64,000 nt of DNA from Pandoraea sp. PE-S2T-3. GTDB lineage: Bacteria; Pseudomonadota; Gammaproteobacteria; Burkholderiales; Burkholderiaceae. The notes beneath the pieces are model-generated. The model made no database searches. It saw nothing but the letters and a program-made list of their open reading frames with translations, and was not told where the DNA came from. Made by a program: the position numbers and the translations under genes. Numbering within the stretch: position 1 is the stretch's first letter; the number at the start of each line of letters is the position of its first letter. The DNA is taken from contig NZ_NGUQ01000011.1 in assembly GCF_002179965.1 (NCBI RefSeq), forward strand, positions 62,001 through 126,000, given 5' to 3'. Shown one piece after another: positions 16,992 to 25,447 of the stretch.

Positions 16992-18242
16992 ATGAAGGCA
17001 AACGTATTGATCTCCGGCGCTGGCGTGAGCGGTCTGGCGCTGGCTTATTGGCTCGATCGCGCAGGCTTCGCCACCACGCTGGTCGAGCGTGCGCCTGAAC
17101 TGCGCCGGGGCGGTCAGGCAGTCGACATTCGTGGCGTTGCGCTCGATGTGGTTGAAGCGATGGGGTTACTGGGGCAGGCAAAGGCGCTGCGCACGCAACT
17201 CAAAGGCATGTCGATGCTGGACGCGCAAGGCAACGAGCTCGATCGCTCCGAAGAGCGGACCTTCAGCGGCGGCCGGATCAATATCGGCGACATCGAGGTC
17301 TTCCGTGACGATCTCTGCGAGTTACTGGCGGGTGCACTTGGCGAGGACGTCGAGTGGCTTTACGACGACAGCATTCGGGCCATCGACGACCGGGGCGATC
17401 AGGTGGTGGTGAGCTTCGAGAACGGCGCGCCGCGCGCCTTCGATCTGGTGATTGGCGCCGACGGCACCTATTCCAACGTGCGCCGCCTGTGCTTCGACGA
17501 CGAGGCGTCAGTCGTACGGCCGTTGAACATGGTGCTGGCCCTGTTCTCCACGCCCAACCTGATCGATCTGAAGGACTGGCAACTGGGCCATCGCGAGGGC
17601 GGCGTGGGGTACATCATCTACCCGAGTCTCGATCAGGATTCGTTACGTGTCGGCGTGGGCTTCGAGGCCCCCGTCCCGGCGTTACCACGTAACGACATGG
17701 CCGCGCAGAAGCGTCTCGTCGCTGCGCATTGTGAACACTTGGGCGGCGACATCCCCAAGTTGATCTCGGCCATGCAGACCACTGACGAGTTCTATTACAA
17801 CGAACTGGCGCAGATTCGCATGCCGTCGTGGTCCAAGGGACGTGTGGCGCTCGCAGGGGACGCGGCGCATTGCGCCTCGCCATTCTCTGGACAGGGCACC
17901 AGCCTTGCGCTGGTCGGTGCGGCCGTGCTGGCGTATTCGCTGGCGCAACACTGGCCGAATCCGGCGCATGCGTTTGCCGAGTACGAAGGGCGCATGCGGC
18001 CTTACGTCGATCTCAATCAGGCGCTCGTCGATTTGCGGCGCAATGGCCCCATGCCCGACGAGCAGATGGATGCCGCCAAGAACGGCATCGAAATCAGTGA
18101 CCTGCTCGGCGAGTTGTTAGCCGGATCAGATCACGCGCACGCCTGGCTTGCCCGGCCGCATGGCACCGACGATACCGGCTTCGGCGAAACCGTCGGCGCG
18201 GAACACGGCGAGCACATCGTCGACCGCGCCCGGGGCGCATGA
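16992..18242 (+). CDS. FAD-dependent monooxygenase (PHBH/TetX-like)
   Basis: 416 residues from the ATG at 16992. The dinucleotide-binding start is VLISGAGVSGLALAYWLDRAGF; GADGTYSNVRRL is the DG motif near 155, and RVALAGDAAHCASPFSGQGTSLAL is the GD motif near 285. This places it with flavin aromatic/polyketide hydroxylases, including antibiotic-modifying TetX-like enzymes; the substrate is unknown. The frame runs 117 bp into the antisense of selD, so its last ~39 residues (HAHAWLARPHGTDDTGF and onward) are dictated by the selD strand and are probably a non-conserved tail. The partner regulator is the divergent TetR. Confidence 0.88.
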   Translation: MKANVLISGAGVSGLALAYWLDRAGFATTLVERAPELRRGGQAVDIRGVALDVVEAMGLLGQAKALRTQLKGMSMLDAQGNELDRSEERTFSGGRINIGDIEVFRDDLCELLAGALGEDVEWLYDDSIRAIDDRGDQVVVSFENGAPRAFDLVIGADGTYSNVRRLCFDDEASVVRPLNMVLALFSTPNLIDLKDWQLGHREGGVGYIIYPSLDQDSLRVGVGFEAPVPALPRNDMAAQKRLVAAHCEHLGGDIPKLISAMQTTDEFYYNELAQIRMPSWSKGRVALAGDAAHCASPFSGQGTSLALVGAAVLAYSLAQHWPNPAHAFAEYEGRMRPYVDLNQALVDLRRNGPMPDEQMDAAKNGIEISDLLGELLAGSDHAHAWLARPHGTDDTGFGETVGAEHGEHIVDRARGA

Positions 18243-19265
18243 CACCAGCAGCCCGCCCGCCGTCTGCGGGTCGCACAGCAGGTCGCGATCCCGGTCGGTG
18301 AGGCGCTCGCCCAGTTCCACCGCGCTGCCGTACGACGCCCAGTTGCGGCCCGACGCGCCCGTGATGCAGCCCTTGTCGGCCAGTTCGCGCACGCCGTCGA
18401 ACAGCGGCACGTCGGACATGCGCAGATACGCCGCGAGGTTGGCGCCACGGCACATTTCCAGCGTGTGCCCCAGCAGACCGAAGCCCGTCACGTCGGTGAG
18501 CGCGTGCACGCCCGGCAGTGCGGCCAGCGCGGGGCCGACACGATTCAGACGCGTGGTCGCGTCGATCATGCTGCGATAGCCGTCAGCGTCGAGCAGGCCT
18601 TTCTTGAGCGCCGCCGACATCACGCCGACGCCGAGCGGCTTGCCCAGCACCAGCACGTCGCCCGCCTGTGCGTCGGCATTGCGCTTGATGCGTTTCGGAT
18701 GCACCACGCCCATCGCCGCCAGCCCGTAGATCGGTTCCACCGAGTCGATGCTGTGACCGCCCGCAATCGGGATACCGGCTTCGGCGCACACCGATTCGCC
18801 ACCGCGCAGAATGTCGCGGATCGTCTCGCGCGGCAGCACATTGATCGGCATGCCGACGATGGCCAGCGCGAAGATCGGCTTGCCGCCCATGGCGTAGATA
18901 TCAGAGAGCGCGTTGGTCGCGGCGATGCGGCCAAAGTCGAACGGATCGTCGACGATCGGCATGAAGAAATCGGTCGTGGCGATGATCGCCTGCTCGTCAT
19001 TCAACTGATAGACCGCTGCGTCGTCCGAGGTCTCGGTGCCCACCAGCAGAGCGGCCGGCATCGGCATGGGCGACTCGTTGCGTGCGAGCAGTTCCGAGAG
19101 CACGCCCGGTGCGATCTTGCAGCCGCAGCCGCCGCCGTGCGAGAGCGAGGTCAAACGCGGGGCGGCAGGCGTCGTCTGCGGAGACGTCTGTGAAGCTGCC
19201 GGTGAAGCATCCACCTGAGTGGCATCGTGTGCGGTCATGGTCGTTGGCGTTGAAGTGGGCGGCAT
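18126..19265 (-). CDS. selD: Selenide, water dikinase SelD
   Basis: 379 residues. It makes monoselenophosphate from selenide and ATP for selenocysteine or selenouridine synthesis. The catalytic motif SHGGGCGCK carries Cys47 (catalytic), Cys49 and Lys50, so this is the Cys form, not a Sec form. Further motifs are TTDFFMPIVDDPFDFGRIAATNALSDIYAMG, given in part as NALSDIYAMGG, and AGGHSIDSVEPIYG. The first ~35 residues are Thr/Ala-rich; a second ATG at 19238 is possible. No selA, selB or mnmH is beside it in the window. The 3' end overlaps the convergent monooxygenase by 117 bp. Confidence 0.95.
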   Translation of the reverse strand: MPPTSTPTTMTAHDATQVDASPAASQTSPQTTPAAPRLTSLSHGGGCGCKIAPGVLSELLARNESPMPMPAALLVGTETSDDAAVYQLNDEQAIIATTDFFMPIVDDPFDFGRIAATNALSDIYAMGGKPIFALAIVGMPINVLPRETIRDILRGGESVCAEAGIPIAGGHSIDSVEPIYGLAAMGVVHPKRIKRNADAQAGDVLVLGKPLGVGVMSAALKKGLLDADGYRSMIDATTRLNRVGPALAALPGVHALTDVTGFGLLGHTLEMCRGANLAAYLRMSDVPLFDGVRELADKGCITGASGRNWASYGSAVELGERLTDRDRDLLCDPQTAGGLLVSCAPGAVDDVLAVFRADGFAEAGIVGAMRPGKPGVRVI

Positions 19266-19471
19266 TCGTGGCGCTCGTGGCGCGCGGAAGGGATGTGCGG
19301 CATGTCTGCCTCAGACTACGTACATACCCTGCGGTGCGATGACGACAGTTTGCCAAAAGTCGACGTATTATGGAGCAGCTTTCGCCCGATGGCCCGTGCT
19401 ATGGCGTCGCCGGTCGAACGACATCCCAACCACCATGCGCCGTGGGCGCTGATTCTGACGGGGATTCCATC

Positions 19472-20635
19472 ATGCAACGTCGTCGTTTTCTCTCGCTCGC
19501 CGCGTCCACCGTACCCGCCGCCATGCTGCCCGCCGCGCTGGTTTCCGGCCGGGCCGATGCCGCCACCTCGCAACCCGCCGCAACGAATGCGCCCAATGCG
19601 GCCGACGGTTGGCGCACCTTCGAGCTAACGACGCAAGTCGACCTGCCCGCCTCGGCTGGCCCTGCCAACGTCTGGCTGCCGGTCGCCATTTCACCCTCCG
19701 CAACGTATCAGCAAGCGCTCGGCACCCGTTGGGAAGCGCCCGGCGCGCAAGCGGAATTGCGCAAGGTGCGCGGTGCCGCCGGGGTCGACGTGCCGATGCT
19801 CGCGGTCGCGTGGCCCGATGCGCCTGCGCAGGGTGGCCCCGCGCGTACGGTCACGCTCATCAACACCTTTGCCACGCGCGACCGCCGCGTCGATCTGTCG
19901 CAGCCGCCGTCGGCGAATGCCCCGCGCGAGTCGGCCGAAGTGCTGCGCCGCTATCTGCAACCGACCGAGTTGCAGCCGACCGACGGTCTCGTGCGTGAGA
20001 CGGCCCAGCGCATCACGCGCGGGCAGGATGGCGACGTGGCGAAAGCACAGGCCATCTATCAGTGGATCGTCGACAACTGCCGCCGCGAAGGGTCGGTGCG
20101 CGGTTGCGGCACCGGCGACGTGCGCTACATCCTCACGACGGGCGACCTTGCGGGCAAGTGTGCCGACATCAACGCGCTCTTCACCGCGCTCGCACGCTCG
20201 GTCGGCATTCCCGCACGCGATGCTTACGGTGTTCGCGTGGCGGCGTCGAATCACGGCTTCAACAGTCTCGGCAAAGCGGGCGACGTGACACGTGCCCAGC
20301 ATTGCCGTGCTGAATTTTATGCGGCCGGCTATGGCTGGGTGCCGGTTGACCCGGCGGACGTGCGCAAGGTCGTGCTCGAAGAAGTACCGGGCGGTCTGCC
20401 GGTCGACGATCTGCGCGTGCGTGCTGCGCGGGCGATGTTGTTCGGCCAGTGGGAAATGAACTGGGTCGCGTTCAATCACGGTGCCGACGTGCCGCTGCCG
20501 GGCGCGCGTGACAAGCGCGACGGCTCCGTGCCGTTCCTCATGTATCCGAATGGCGAAGTCGCACAGGGCCGGCTCGACAGTCTGGACCCGGACGCTTTCC
20601 GCTATCGCATGAGCGCGCGCGAACTCAAGGCCTGA
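19472..20635 (+). CDS. Tat-exported transglutaminase-like protein
   Basis: 387 residues. The N-terminus MQRRRFLSLAAS followed by a hydrophobic stretch and SGRADA is a twin-arginine signal. The mature part has a transglutaminase-like core: the catalytic Cys near residue 230 (TGDLAGKCADINALFTALAR), the His in RAQHCRAEFYAAGYGWVPV and the Asp in VDPADVRKV. It is likely a periplasmic cysteine peptidase or amide-bond-forming enzyme. A TlpA-like thioredoxin follows 55 bp downstream with a near-identical Tat start, so the two probably work together outside the cytoplasm. Divergent from selD. Confidence 0.87.
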   Translation: MQRRRFLSLAASTVPAAMLPAALVSGRADAATSQPAATNAPNAADGWRTFELTTQVDLPASAGPANVWLPVAISPSATYQQALGTRWEAPGAQAELRKVRGAAGVDVPMLAVAWPDAPAQGGPARTVTLINTFATRDRRVDLSQPPSANAPRESAEVLRRYLQPTELQPTDGLVRETAQRITRGQDGDVAKAQAIYQWIVDNCRREGSVRGCGTGDVRYILTTGDLAGKCADINALFTALARSVGIPARDAYGVRVAASNHGFNSLGKAGDVTRAQHCRAEFYAAGYGWVPVDPADVRKVVLEEVPGGLPVDDLRVRAARAMLFGQWEMNWVAFNHGADVPLPGARDKRDGSVPFLMYPNGEVAQGRLDSLDPDAFRYRMSARELKA

Positions 20636-20690
20636 TCCGGACTTGCGGGACTTGCGAGACTCGCGTCAGACAACGAAGGAGAGCTTCACC

Positions 20691-21293
20691 ATGCAACGCC
20701 GTCATTTTCTTCAGACGCTGGGCGCACTCGGCACAGCCGGGGCGCTGGCCGGTATCGACACCCCCGCGCTCGCCGCAGGGCCGGGCAAACCCGGTGCCGA
20801 AGTCGACGACAGCGCGCTCGCGGGCAACTCCGGCGGCACGCTCTCGGCGTGGCGCGGGGCAACCCCGTCGTTCACGCTGGAGGGGCTGGACGGCCAGCAG
20901 CATGCGTTATCGGAATGGCGTGGGCGTGTGGTGGTGCTCAACTTCTGGGCCACGTGGTGTGGACCGTGCCGCGAAGAGATTCCGGCGATGGGCGCAGTGG
21001 CCCGGCAGTATCGCAATCGCGGGCTGGCCCTCGTGGCCGTGAACGTGAAAGAGTCGCCGCCTACCGTCAAACCATTCCTCTCGAAGTTGCCCATCGACGG
21101 CACCGTGCTGCTCGATCGCGACGGCTCGGTATTCAAACGCTTCGGCTCCGTCGGGCTGCCAGCGACTTACCTCGTCGACCGCGCCGGCAATGCGCGCTTC
21201 TGGCGCATGGGCGAGCTCGAATGGACCGACGTCGGCCTGCACGGGCATATCGAGGCGTTGCTGCAACAGGGCGGCGGGGGTTCTACGGCCTGA
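20691..21293 (+). CDS. Tat-exported TlpA/ResA-like thioredoxin-fold protein
   Basis: 200 residues from the ATG at 20691 with an AAGGAGAG site. MQRRHFLQTLG is a twin-arginine signal, cut probably after PALAA. The thioredoxin-fold motif NFWATWCGPCREEIPAM places Cys90 and Cys93; the cis-Pro segment is GSVGLPATYLVD. It should act as a periplasmic thiol-disulfide reductant. Because the preceding gene encodes an exported enzyme with a catalytic Cys, it may keep that Cys reduced (inference). Confidence 0.9.
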   Translation: MQRRHFLQTLGALGTAGALAGIDTPALAAGPGKPGAEVDDSALAGNSGGTLSAWRGATPSFTLEGLDGQQHALSEWRGRVVVLNFWATWCGPCREEIPAMGAVARQYRNRGLALVAVNVKESPPTVKPFLSKLPIDGTVLLDRDGSVFKRFGSVGLPATYLVDRAGNARFWRMGELEWTDVGLHGHIEALLQQGGGGSTA

Positions 21294-21348
21294 GGACATC
21301 CGTCGAAGGAGATGGCCGCACCGGATATCGATCGCTTTTCGGCGAACG

Positions 21349-22332
21349 TCATCTCCCACGTTTGCCGCTCTTTCCACTCACCCCGCTCATTTCGTTCAAC
21401 AAACTCACATCCCCCCATCCACCGGTTTTCGCCGCCGTGCGCACGTGGTCGAGCAAACGCGCCGTCGGCCCCGCGAGCACCCCGTCCCGATAAGCGAAGT
21501 GCAGCGGCGCGCGCGGTGCGGGGGTCAGTGGCCGGTAGACGATGCCCTCCACCTGCATGCGCATGAGCGATGCGGGCACGATCGACACCCCCAACCCGGC
21601 AGCCACCAGCGATAGCGTCGACGGCAGACGCGGCGCCTCCTGCTCGATATGCGGGCTGAACCCTGCCCCGTGACACGCGGCAATGATCGCGTCGTACAAC
21701 CCCTGCCCCGTGCGGCGTCGATAGAGAATCAGTTTCTCCGCCGAGAGCGCCATCAGGGGCACCGCTGCCTTGCCCGCGCGCCCCTTGAGCGCCAGCGGAT
21801 GCGACGATGGCACGGCCAGCACCATCGGCTCTTCCAGCACCGGCAGGATGGCAATCTGCGCGATGTCGCCCAGCGGCTGACGAATGAAGACTGCGTCGAG
21901 CTGACCGTCGCGCAAGCCATCCAGCAATTCCGTCGTGCTGCTCTCGTCGAGCATCAGAGAAACCGCCGGTGCATCCGCCCGGAACGCGCGAATCACAGCG
22001 GGCACAAACGGGTGCAGTGCCGACGAACTCGTAAAGCCCACCGCCAGCCGCCCTTTGACACCTGCGGCCACGCGCCGGACGTCATCGACCGCCTGATCGA
22101 GTTTGCGCACCACGTCGTAGGCATCGCCCAGAAACGCCTGCCCCGCGTCGGTAAGCGCCATGCCGCGCGGCAGCCGCTCAAAGAGCGTCACGCCCAGTTG
22201 TGTCTCCAGCACGCGAATCTGCTGCGAGAGCGGCGGCTGGCCGATACCCAATCGTTCGGCGGCCCGCGTCATGTGGCCCGTTTCAGCCACCGCAATGAAA
22301 TAACGCAGCAGCCGGATGTCGATGTTTGCCAT
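21349..22332 (-). CDS. LysR-family regulator, divergent from chromate transporter
   Basis: 327 residues. The HTH occupies residues 1-65 (IRLLRYFIAVAETGHMTRAA, then GQPPLSQQIRVLETQLGVTLFER). The effector-binding domain has AVGFTSSSALHPFVPAVIRAF, as in BenM/CatM-like LysR proteins of aromatic and metal metabolism. The tail MSGVSGKSGKRGR is basic and odd. It is divergent from the two chrA-type genes across 160 bp holding a 16-bp palindrome. Its target is probably that transporter; its ligand is unknown. Confidence 0.88.
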   Translation of the reverse strand: MANIDIRLLRYFIAVAETGHMTRAAERLGIGQPPLSQQIRVLETQLGVTLFERLPRGMALTDAGQAFLGDAYDVVRKLDQAVDDVRRVAAGVKGRLAVGFTSSSALHPFVPAVIRAFRADAPAVSLMLDESSTTELLDGLRDGQLDAVFIRQPLGDIAQIAILPVLEEPMVLAVPSSHPLALKGRAGKAAVPLMALSAEKLILYRRRTGQGLYDAIIAACHGAGFSPHIEQEAPRLPSTLSLVAAGLGVSIVPASLMRMQVEGIVYRPLTPAPRAPLHFAYRDGVLAGPTARLLDHVRTAAKTGGWGDVSLLNEMSGVSGKSGKRGR

Positions 22333-22362
22333 ATTGATTCGATATGATTCCAGTCACTTCCA

Positions 22363-22378
22363 TATATTGGACAATATA
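22363..22378. promoter_or_regulatory. 16-bp palindrome in LysR/chrA promoter gap
   Basis: TATATTGGACAATATA has perfect 7-bp arms around GA. It lies 31 bp upstream of the LysR start. A second partial dyad, CATAT-N7-ATATG (22330-22346), overlaps that start codon. The pair fits a LysR recognition and activation site arrangement. Confidence 0.6.
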
Positions 22379-22492
22379 GCGCAATCGACCTACTCTGACG
22401 TTGTCCCGCGCGGCGCCCGTGCATCTCCTTCCGCGATGTCACCTCCTGCCGGGCGGCCCCCACGGCTGTAGTAGTTCTAGAAGATTCCCGCC

Positions 22493-23116
22493 ATGCGCAT
22501 TCCGGCTCCGTCCACCAAGCTCGCCGCCCCGGCAACACGTCCGCCCGATCTCCCGGTCTCCGGTACCTCAGACACCAACGACACCGTCGTCCCGAGCATT
22601 CGTCAGCTTTTCTTCGGCTTTCTCGGCTTGGGCATGACCGCGTTCGGCGGCGCATTGCCGCTGGCACGCCGCATGATCGTCGACAGGCATCGTTGGCTGA
22701 CCTCAGAAGAATTCACCGATCTGCTTGGGCTTTGCCAGTTTCTGCCCGGCGGCAACATCATCAACTTGTCCGTCGCATTGGGCATGCGTTTTCACGGCTG
22801 GCGCGGCGCGCTGGCGTCGATTCTCGGATTGATTGCGGCGCCGTCTGCCGTCGTGATCATGCTCGGCATGGTCTATCAGCACTTTCAGAACGACCCGCAT
22901 GTGAAGCATCTCTTCGCCGGGCTTGCGGCAGCGGCGGCAGGTTTGCTGATACAGATGGCGTGGAAAGTGTCGTGGCCGCTGCGCAAATCCGTGGTGCTGG
23001 CCGGTGTTGCGGCGGCGTGTTTCATCATGATTGCCGTATTGCGCGTGCCGCTCGTGCTCACCATGCTGATCATGACGCCGCTGTCCATCTACGCCACGTG
23101 GAGGGTTTCGCAATGA
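22493..23116 (+). CDS. Chromate transporter, N-terminal half (CHR family)
   Basis: 207 residues. A soluble ~35-residue lead is followed by the CHR signature FFGFLGLGMTAFGGALPLAR and EEFTDLLGLCQFLPGGNIINLSVALGMR, quoted in part, then about five membrane segments. In many bacteria ChrA is one long protein; here, as in short-chain CHR pairs, each half is a separate gene. The next gene overlaps its stop by four bases (ATGA), showing translational coupling. The probable role is inner-membrane chromate export. The CHR family is sure; the substrate is inferred. Confidence 0.88.
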   Translation: MRIPAPSTKLAAPATRPPDLPVSGTSDTNDTVVPSIRQLFFGFLGLGMTAFGGALPLARRMIVDRHRWLTSEEFTDLLGLCQFLPGGNIINLSVALGMRFHGWRGALASILGLIAAPSAVVIMLGMVYQHFQNDPHVKHLFAGLAAAAAGLLIQMAWKVSWPLRKSVVLAGVAAACFIMIAVLRVPLVLTMLIMTPLSIYATWRVSQ

Positions 23117-23643
23117 CCGGCACCCTTATCTCGCTCGCGCTCATCTTCACGCAGTTGTCCGTGCTCGCGTTCGGCGGGGGCAACACGATCTTGCCGGAGA
23201 TGGAGCGTCAGGTCGTCGACATCCATCACTGGATGACCTCGGAAGAATTCAGCGCGCTGTTCGCGCTTGGGCAGGCGGCGCCCGGCCCGAATCTCATGAT
23301 CGTCACGCTGGTCGGCTGGCACGTGGCCAGTTGGCAGGGGATGCTGGTCACCACGCTCGCCAAGTTCGGGCCGTCGTCGCTGATTACGATCTTCGTGCTG
23401 CATCTGTGGCAGCGCTTCAAAGACCGGCCGTGGCGACGCATCGTTCAGGCCGGGTTGATGCCGATGACGGCGGGACTCGTGGCCGCAAGTGCGGCGTTGA
23501 TTGCCGAGGCATCGGCCACGTCGTGGCTGCTTGCAGGCATTACCGCAAGCGTGGCCGTGCTGGCCATCCGAACGCGTGTTCACCCGCTGTGGTGGCTGGC
23601 GGCGGGTAGCGTTGCGGGATTGGTGGGTGGGGCGTGGTTGTGA
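23113..23643 (+). CDS. Chromate transporter, C-terminal half (CHR family)
   Basis: 176 residues from the ATG that overlaps the previous stop. CHR signature: LALIFTQLSVLAFGGGNTIL, then MTSEEFSALFALGQAAPGPN, followed by hydrophobic segments. It is the partner of the preceding half; the two signatures lie in inverted membrane topology in known pairs. It ends 10 bp from the convergent orphan gene at 23653, with no clear terminator between. Confidence 0.87.
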   Translation: MTGTLISLALIFTQLSVLAFGGGNTILPEMERQVVDIHHWMTSEEFSALFALGQAAPGPNLMIVTLVGWHVASWQGMLVTTLAKFGPSSLITIFVLHLWQRFKDRPWRRIVQAGLMPMTAGLVAASAALIAEASATSWLLAGITASVAVLAIRTRVHPLWWLAAGSVAGLVGGAWL

Positions 23644-23652
23644 GCGAAGTGC

Positions 23653-25287
23653 TCAGGCGTGGCGCCAGTTTGCGCCGTGCTTGTGGCTCGGCTTACGGGC
23701 TCGCGCCGGCTTGCGCCACCGAGTCGACGCTTCACGCTCGGGGGCGTCCTGTTCGCTCGTGTCCGGCATCGGGTTCCCTCCGGTTCTGCCAGCCCGGCTG
23801 ACCGTATCGAACGACGCACGCCAGTGCGCGTTGCCCATGATCTCCACGCCCTTGACGAGTTCGCTCCACTCAAGCGAGCCGATGACCAGCGCAGGCGGCG
23901 TGTCCATCCGAGCCATCGCCGCAAATCCGTATGCCGAGCGCGCCGTCGGCGTTGCCTGAATTCCGGCTTCGGTAATCAGGACGCGTGCCAGCCACTGCGC
24001 CACGTGCATCGGCATCGATGGCGGCCATGGCCCATGGGTGCCTGCCGGTGGCGCGTCGTGCCACTTCCAGATGTCGCGCGTCGAGATGTCCGCCATGACG
24101 CTGTTTCCAATGCGTTCGAGCACGCTCGAGCAGCTGTCGAGATACACCGACGCAATAGACATCTGCATATTGAAAAGATATCGCCAGTCGGCTCGCATGC
24201 CACAGTCGTTGCGCACGCTGGCGGCGATCAGTGACACGACGCGCGCCCGGACACGTTCAAGCGCCGCCACGTCGGTCAGCCGCTCCCGGTTCTCTCTGAT
24301 CTCCTGCTTTCGCGTGTCGTGTGACTTCTTCGGCACCGACGCGTCATCGCACACCTCCTCCAGTGCCTCGAGATCACCGGTCGTCTCCTCCGGATCGAAG
24401 AGTTGCACATCGACCGGATGCACCGAAAATGTCGGCGCCCCTGCCACATCCGTCTCCCAAGCGGGTACCAACAGGTCGTGAAGCAGCGCGAACATCTCGT
24501 CGCGCCGAATCAACGAAGGCATGGCGGGAATGATTCGAAGGTTCTGTACGTGGGCGGCGTTCAGGTGGAAGTCGAGCCCGTGAGCCAACAGTCCGCATAG
24601 CGCGACGACGTGCCAGCTATCCGGGTCGCTCTGTCGTGGCGTGTTCGACAGATGCACGATCAGCGCTCTGGAAATGTCGGCATCCGCCTGCGGCAGCTCA
24701 GGCTTTCGCCATGCCGTCAGCGCACGGGCGGCGTCGTACTGTTGATTCGCGCGCCACTCTTCCGGCGGGATATCCAACGGTGCCTTGGCGGCCGCATCGT
24801 CGGCCGGTGGCGGAAATGCCCCACCGAGGGTGGATGGAACCCAGTTATCGGACCGTAGCCACGGCGAGAATAGTTTGTCGAGTGCCGCCCGCGACGACCA
24901 CCCAAGGCCCGTAGAGACGAGCGCGGCGAGGGGCATCCAATATTCGCTGAATCCGTTGATGCCATGGATATAGTGCTCAGCACGAAAGTACTCCGGCCCT
25001 TCGTCACAGTGCGTCAGCACCATGGCGGTTTCGTTGATCGTCGTGCGCTCGCAACATCCGTAGGTTTGCGAGCAGTTTTGCACCTTCGCGAAGTTGCTCG
25101 CGAATTCGCCTGATCGAAGGACGTCCAGCACCTGCCCGAACGCCTGCTCCGGCTGAACCAGATGAGACATCAGATCCACTAGCATTGGCATGTTGAGTAT
25201 CCCGGTGGCATTGAAGAGCTGCGCAGCATGCGGCGGCGAGGCCCGCCACGCTTCCGGGATTTCCAGCAGGGCTATGGCAAAACGCAT
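23653..25287 (-). CDS. Large orphan protein of unknown function
   Basis: 544 residues if it starts at the ATG at 25287; an upstream in-frame extension to 25410 reads as repetitive, non-coding-like sequence. I recognise no domain. Visible features: Cys/Trp-rich segments (QNCSQTYGCCERTT near 75, WHDAPPAGTHGPWPPSMP near 440), an acidic stretch near 325-345, a basic segment KKSHDTRKQEIRENRERL near 350, and a Lys/Arg-rich C-terminal tail. No signal peptide or membrane span is seen. Codon use looks less G+C-extreme than its neighbours. It converges with the chromate transporter and is divergent from a LysE exporter. It could be acquired or secreted; no function is assigned. Confidence 0.65.
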   Translation of the reverse strand: MRFAIALLEIPEAWRASPPHAAQLFNATGILNMPMLVDLMSHLVQPEQAFGQVLDVLRSGEFASNFAKVQNCSQTYGCCERTTINETAMVLTHCDEGPEYFRAEHYIHGINGFSEYWMPLAALVSTGLGWSSRAALDKLFSPWLRSDNWVPSTLGGAFPPPADDAAAKAPLDIPPEEWRANQQYDAARALTAWRKPELPQADADISRALIVHLSNTPRQSDPDSWHVVALCGLLAHGLDFHLNAAHVQNLRIIPAMPSLIRRDEMFALLHDLLVPAWETDVAGAPTFSVHPVDVQLFDPEETTGDLEALEEVCDDASVPKKSHDTRKQEIRENRERLTDVAALERVRARVVSLIAASVRNDCGMRADWRYLFNMQMSIASVYLDSCSSVLERIGNSVMADISTRDIWKWHDAPPAGTHGPWPPSMPMHVAQWLARVLITEAGIQATPTARSAYGFAAMARMDTPPALVIGSLEWSELVKGVEIMGNAHWRASFDTVSRAGRTGGNPMPDTSEQDAPEREASTRWRKPARARKPSHKHGANWRHA

Positions 25288-25447
25288 TCTGGAGGACACC
25301 GCAGCAGGCACGCCCCAAATCTGGGATGATGTCGCAATCGTGCCGTCCGGCGGCCGTTGCCTCCCGGCGACTGTCCGGCTATCTGCCACCTGCCACCAGC
25401 CACCGGCCACCGGCCACTATTAGACGGCCCTGATCCACGGAGACCCC

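Noticed and set aside
18126-19265. SelD as a selenoprotein with in-frame UGA
   Set aside because: The catalytic position is a normal Cys codon, and there is no internal stop.
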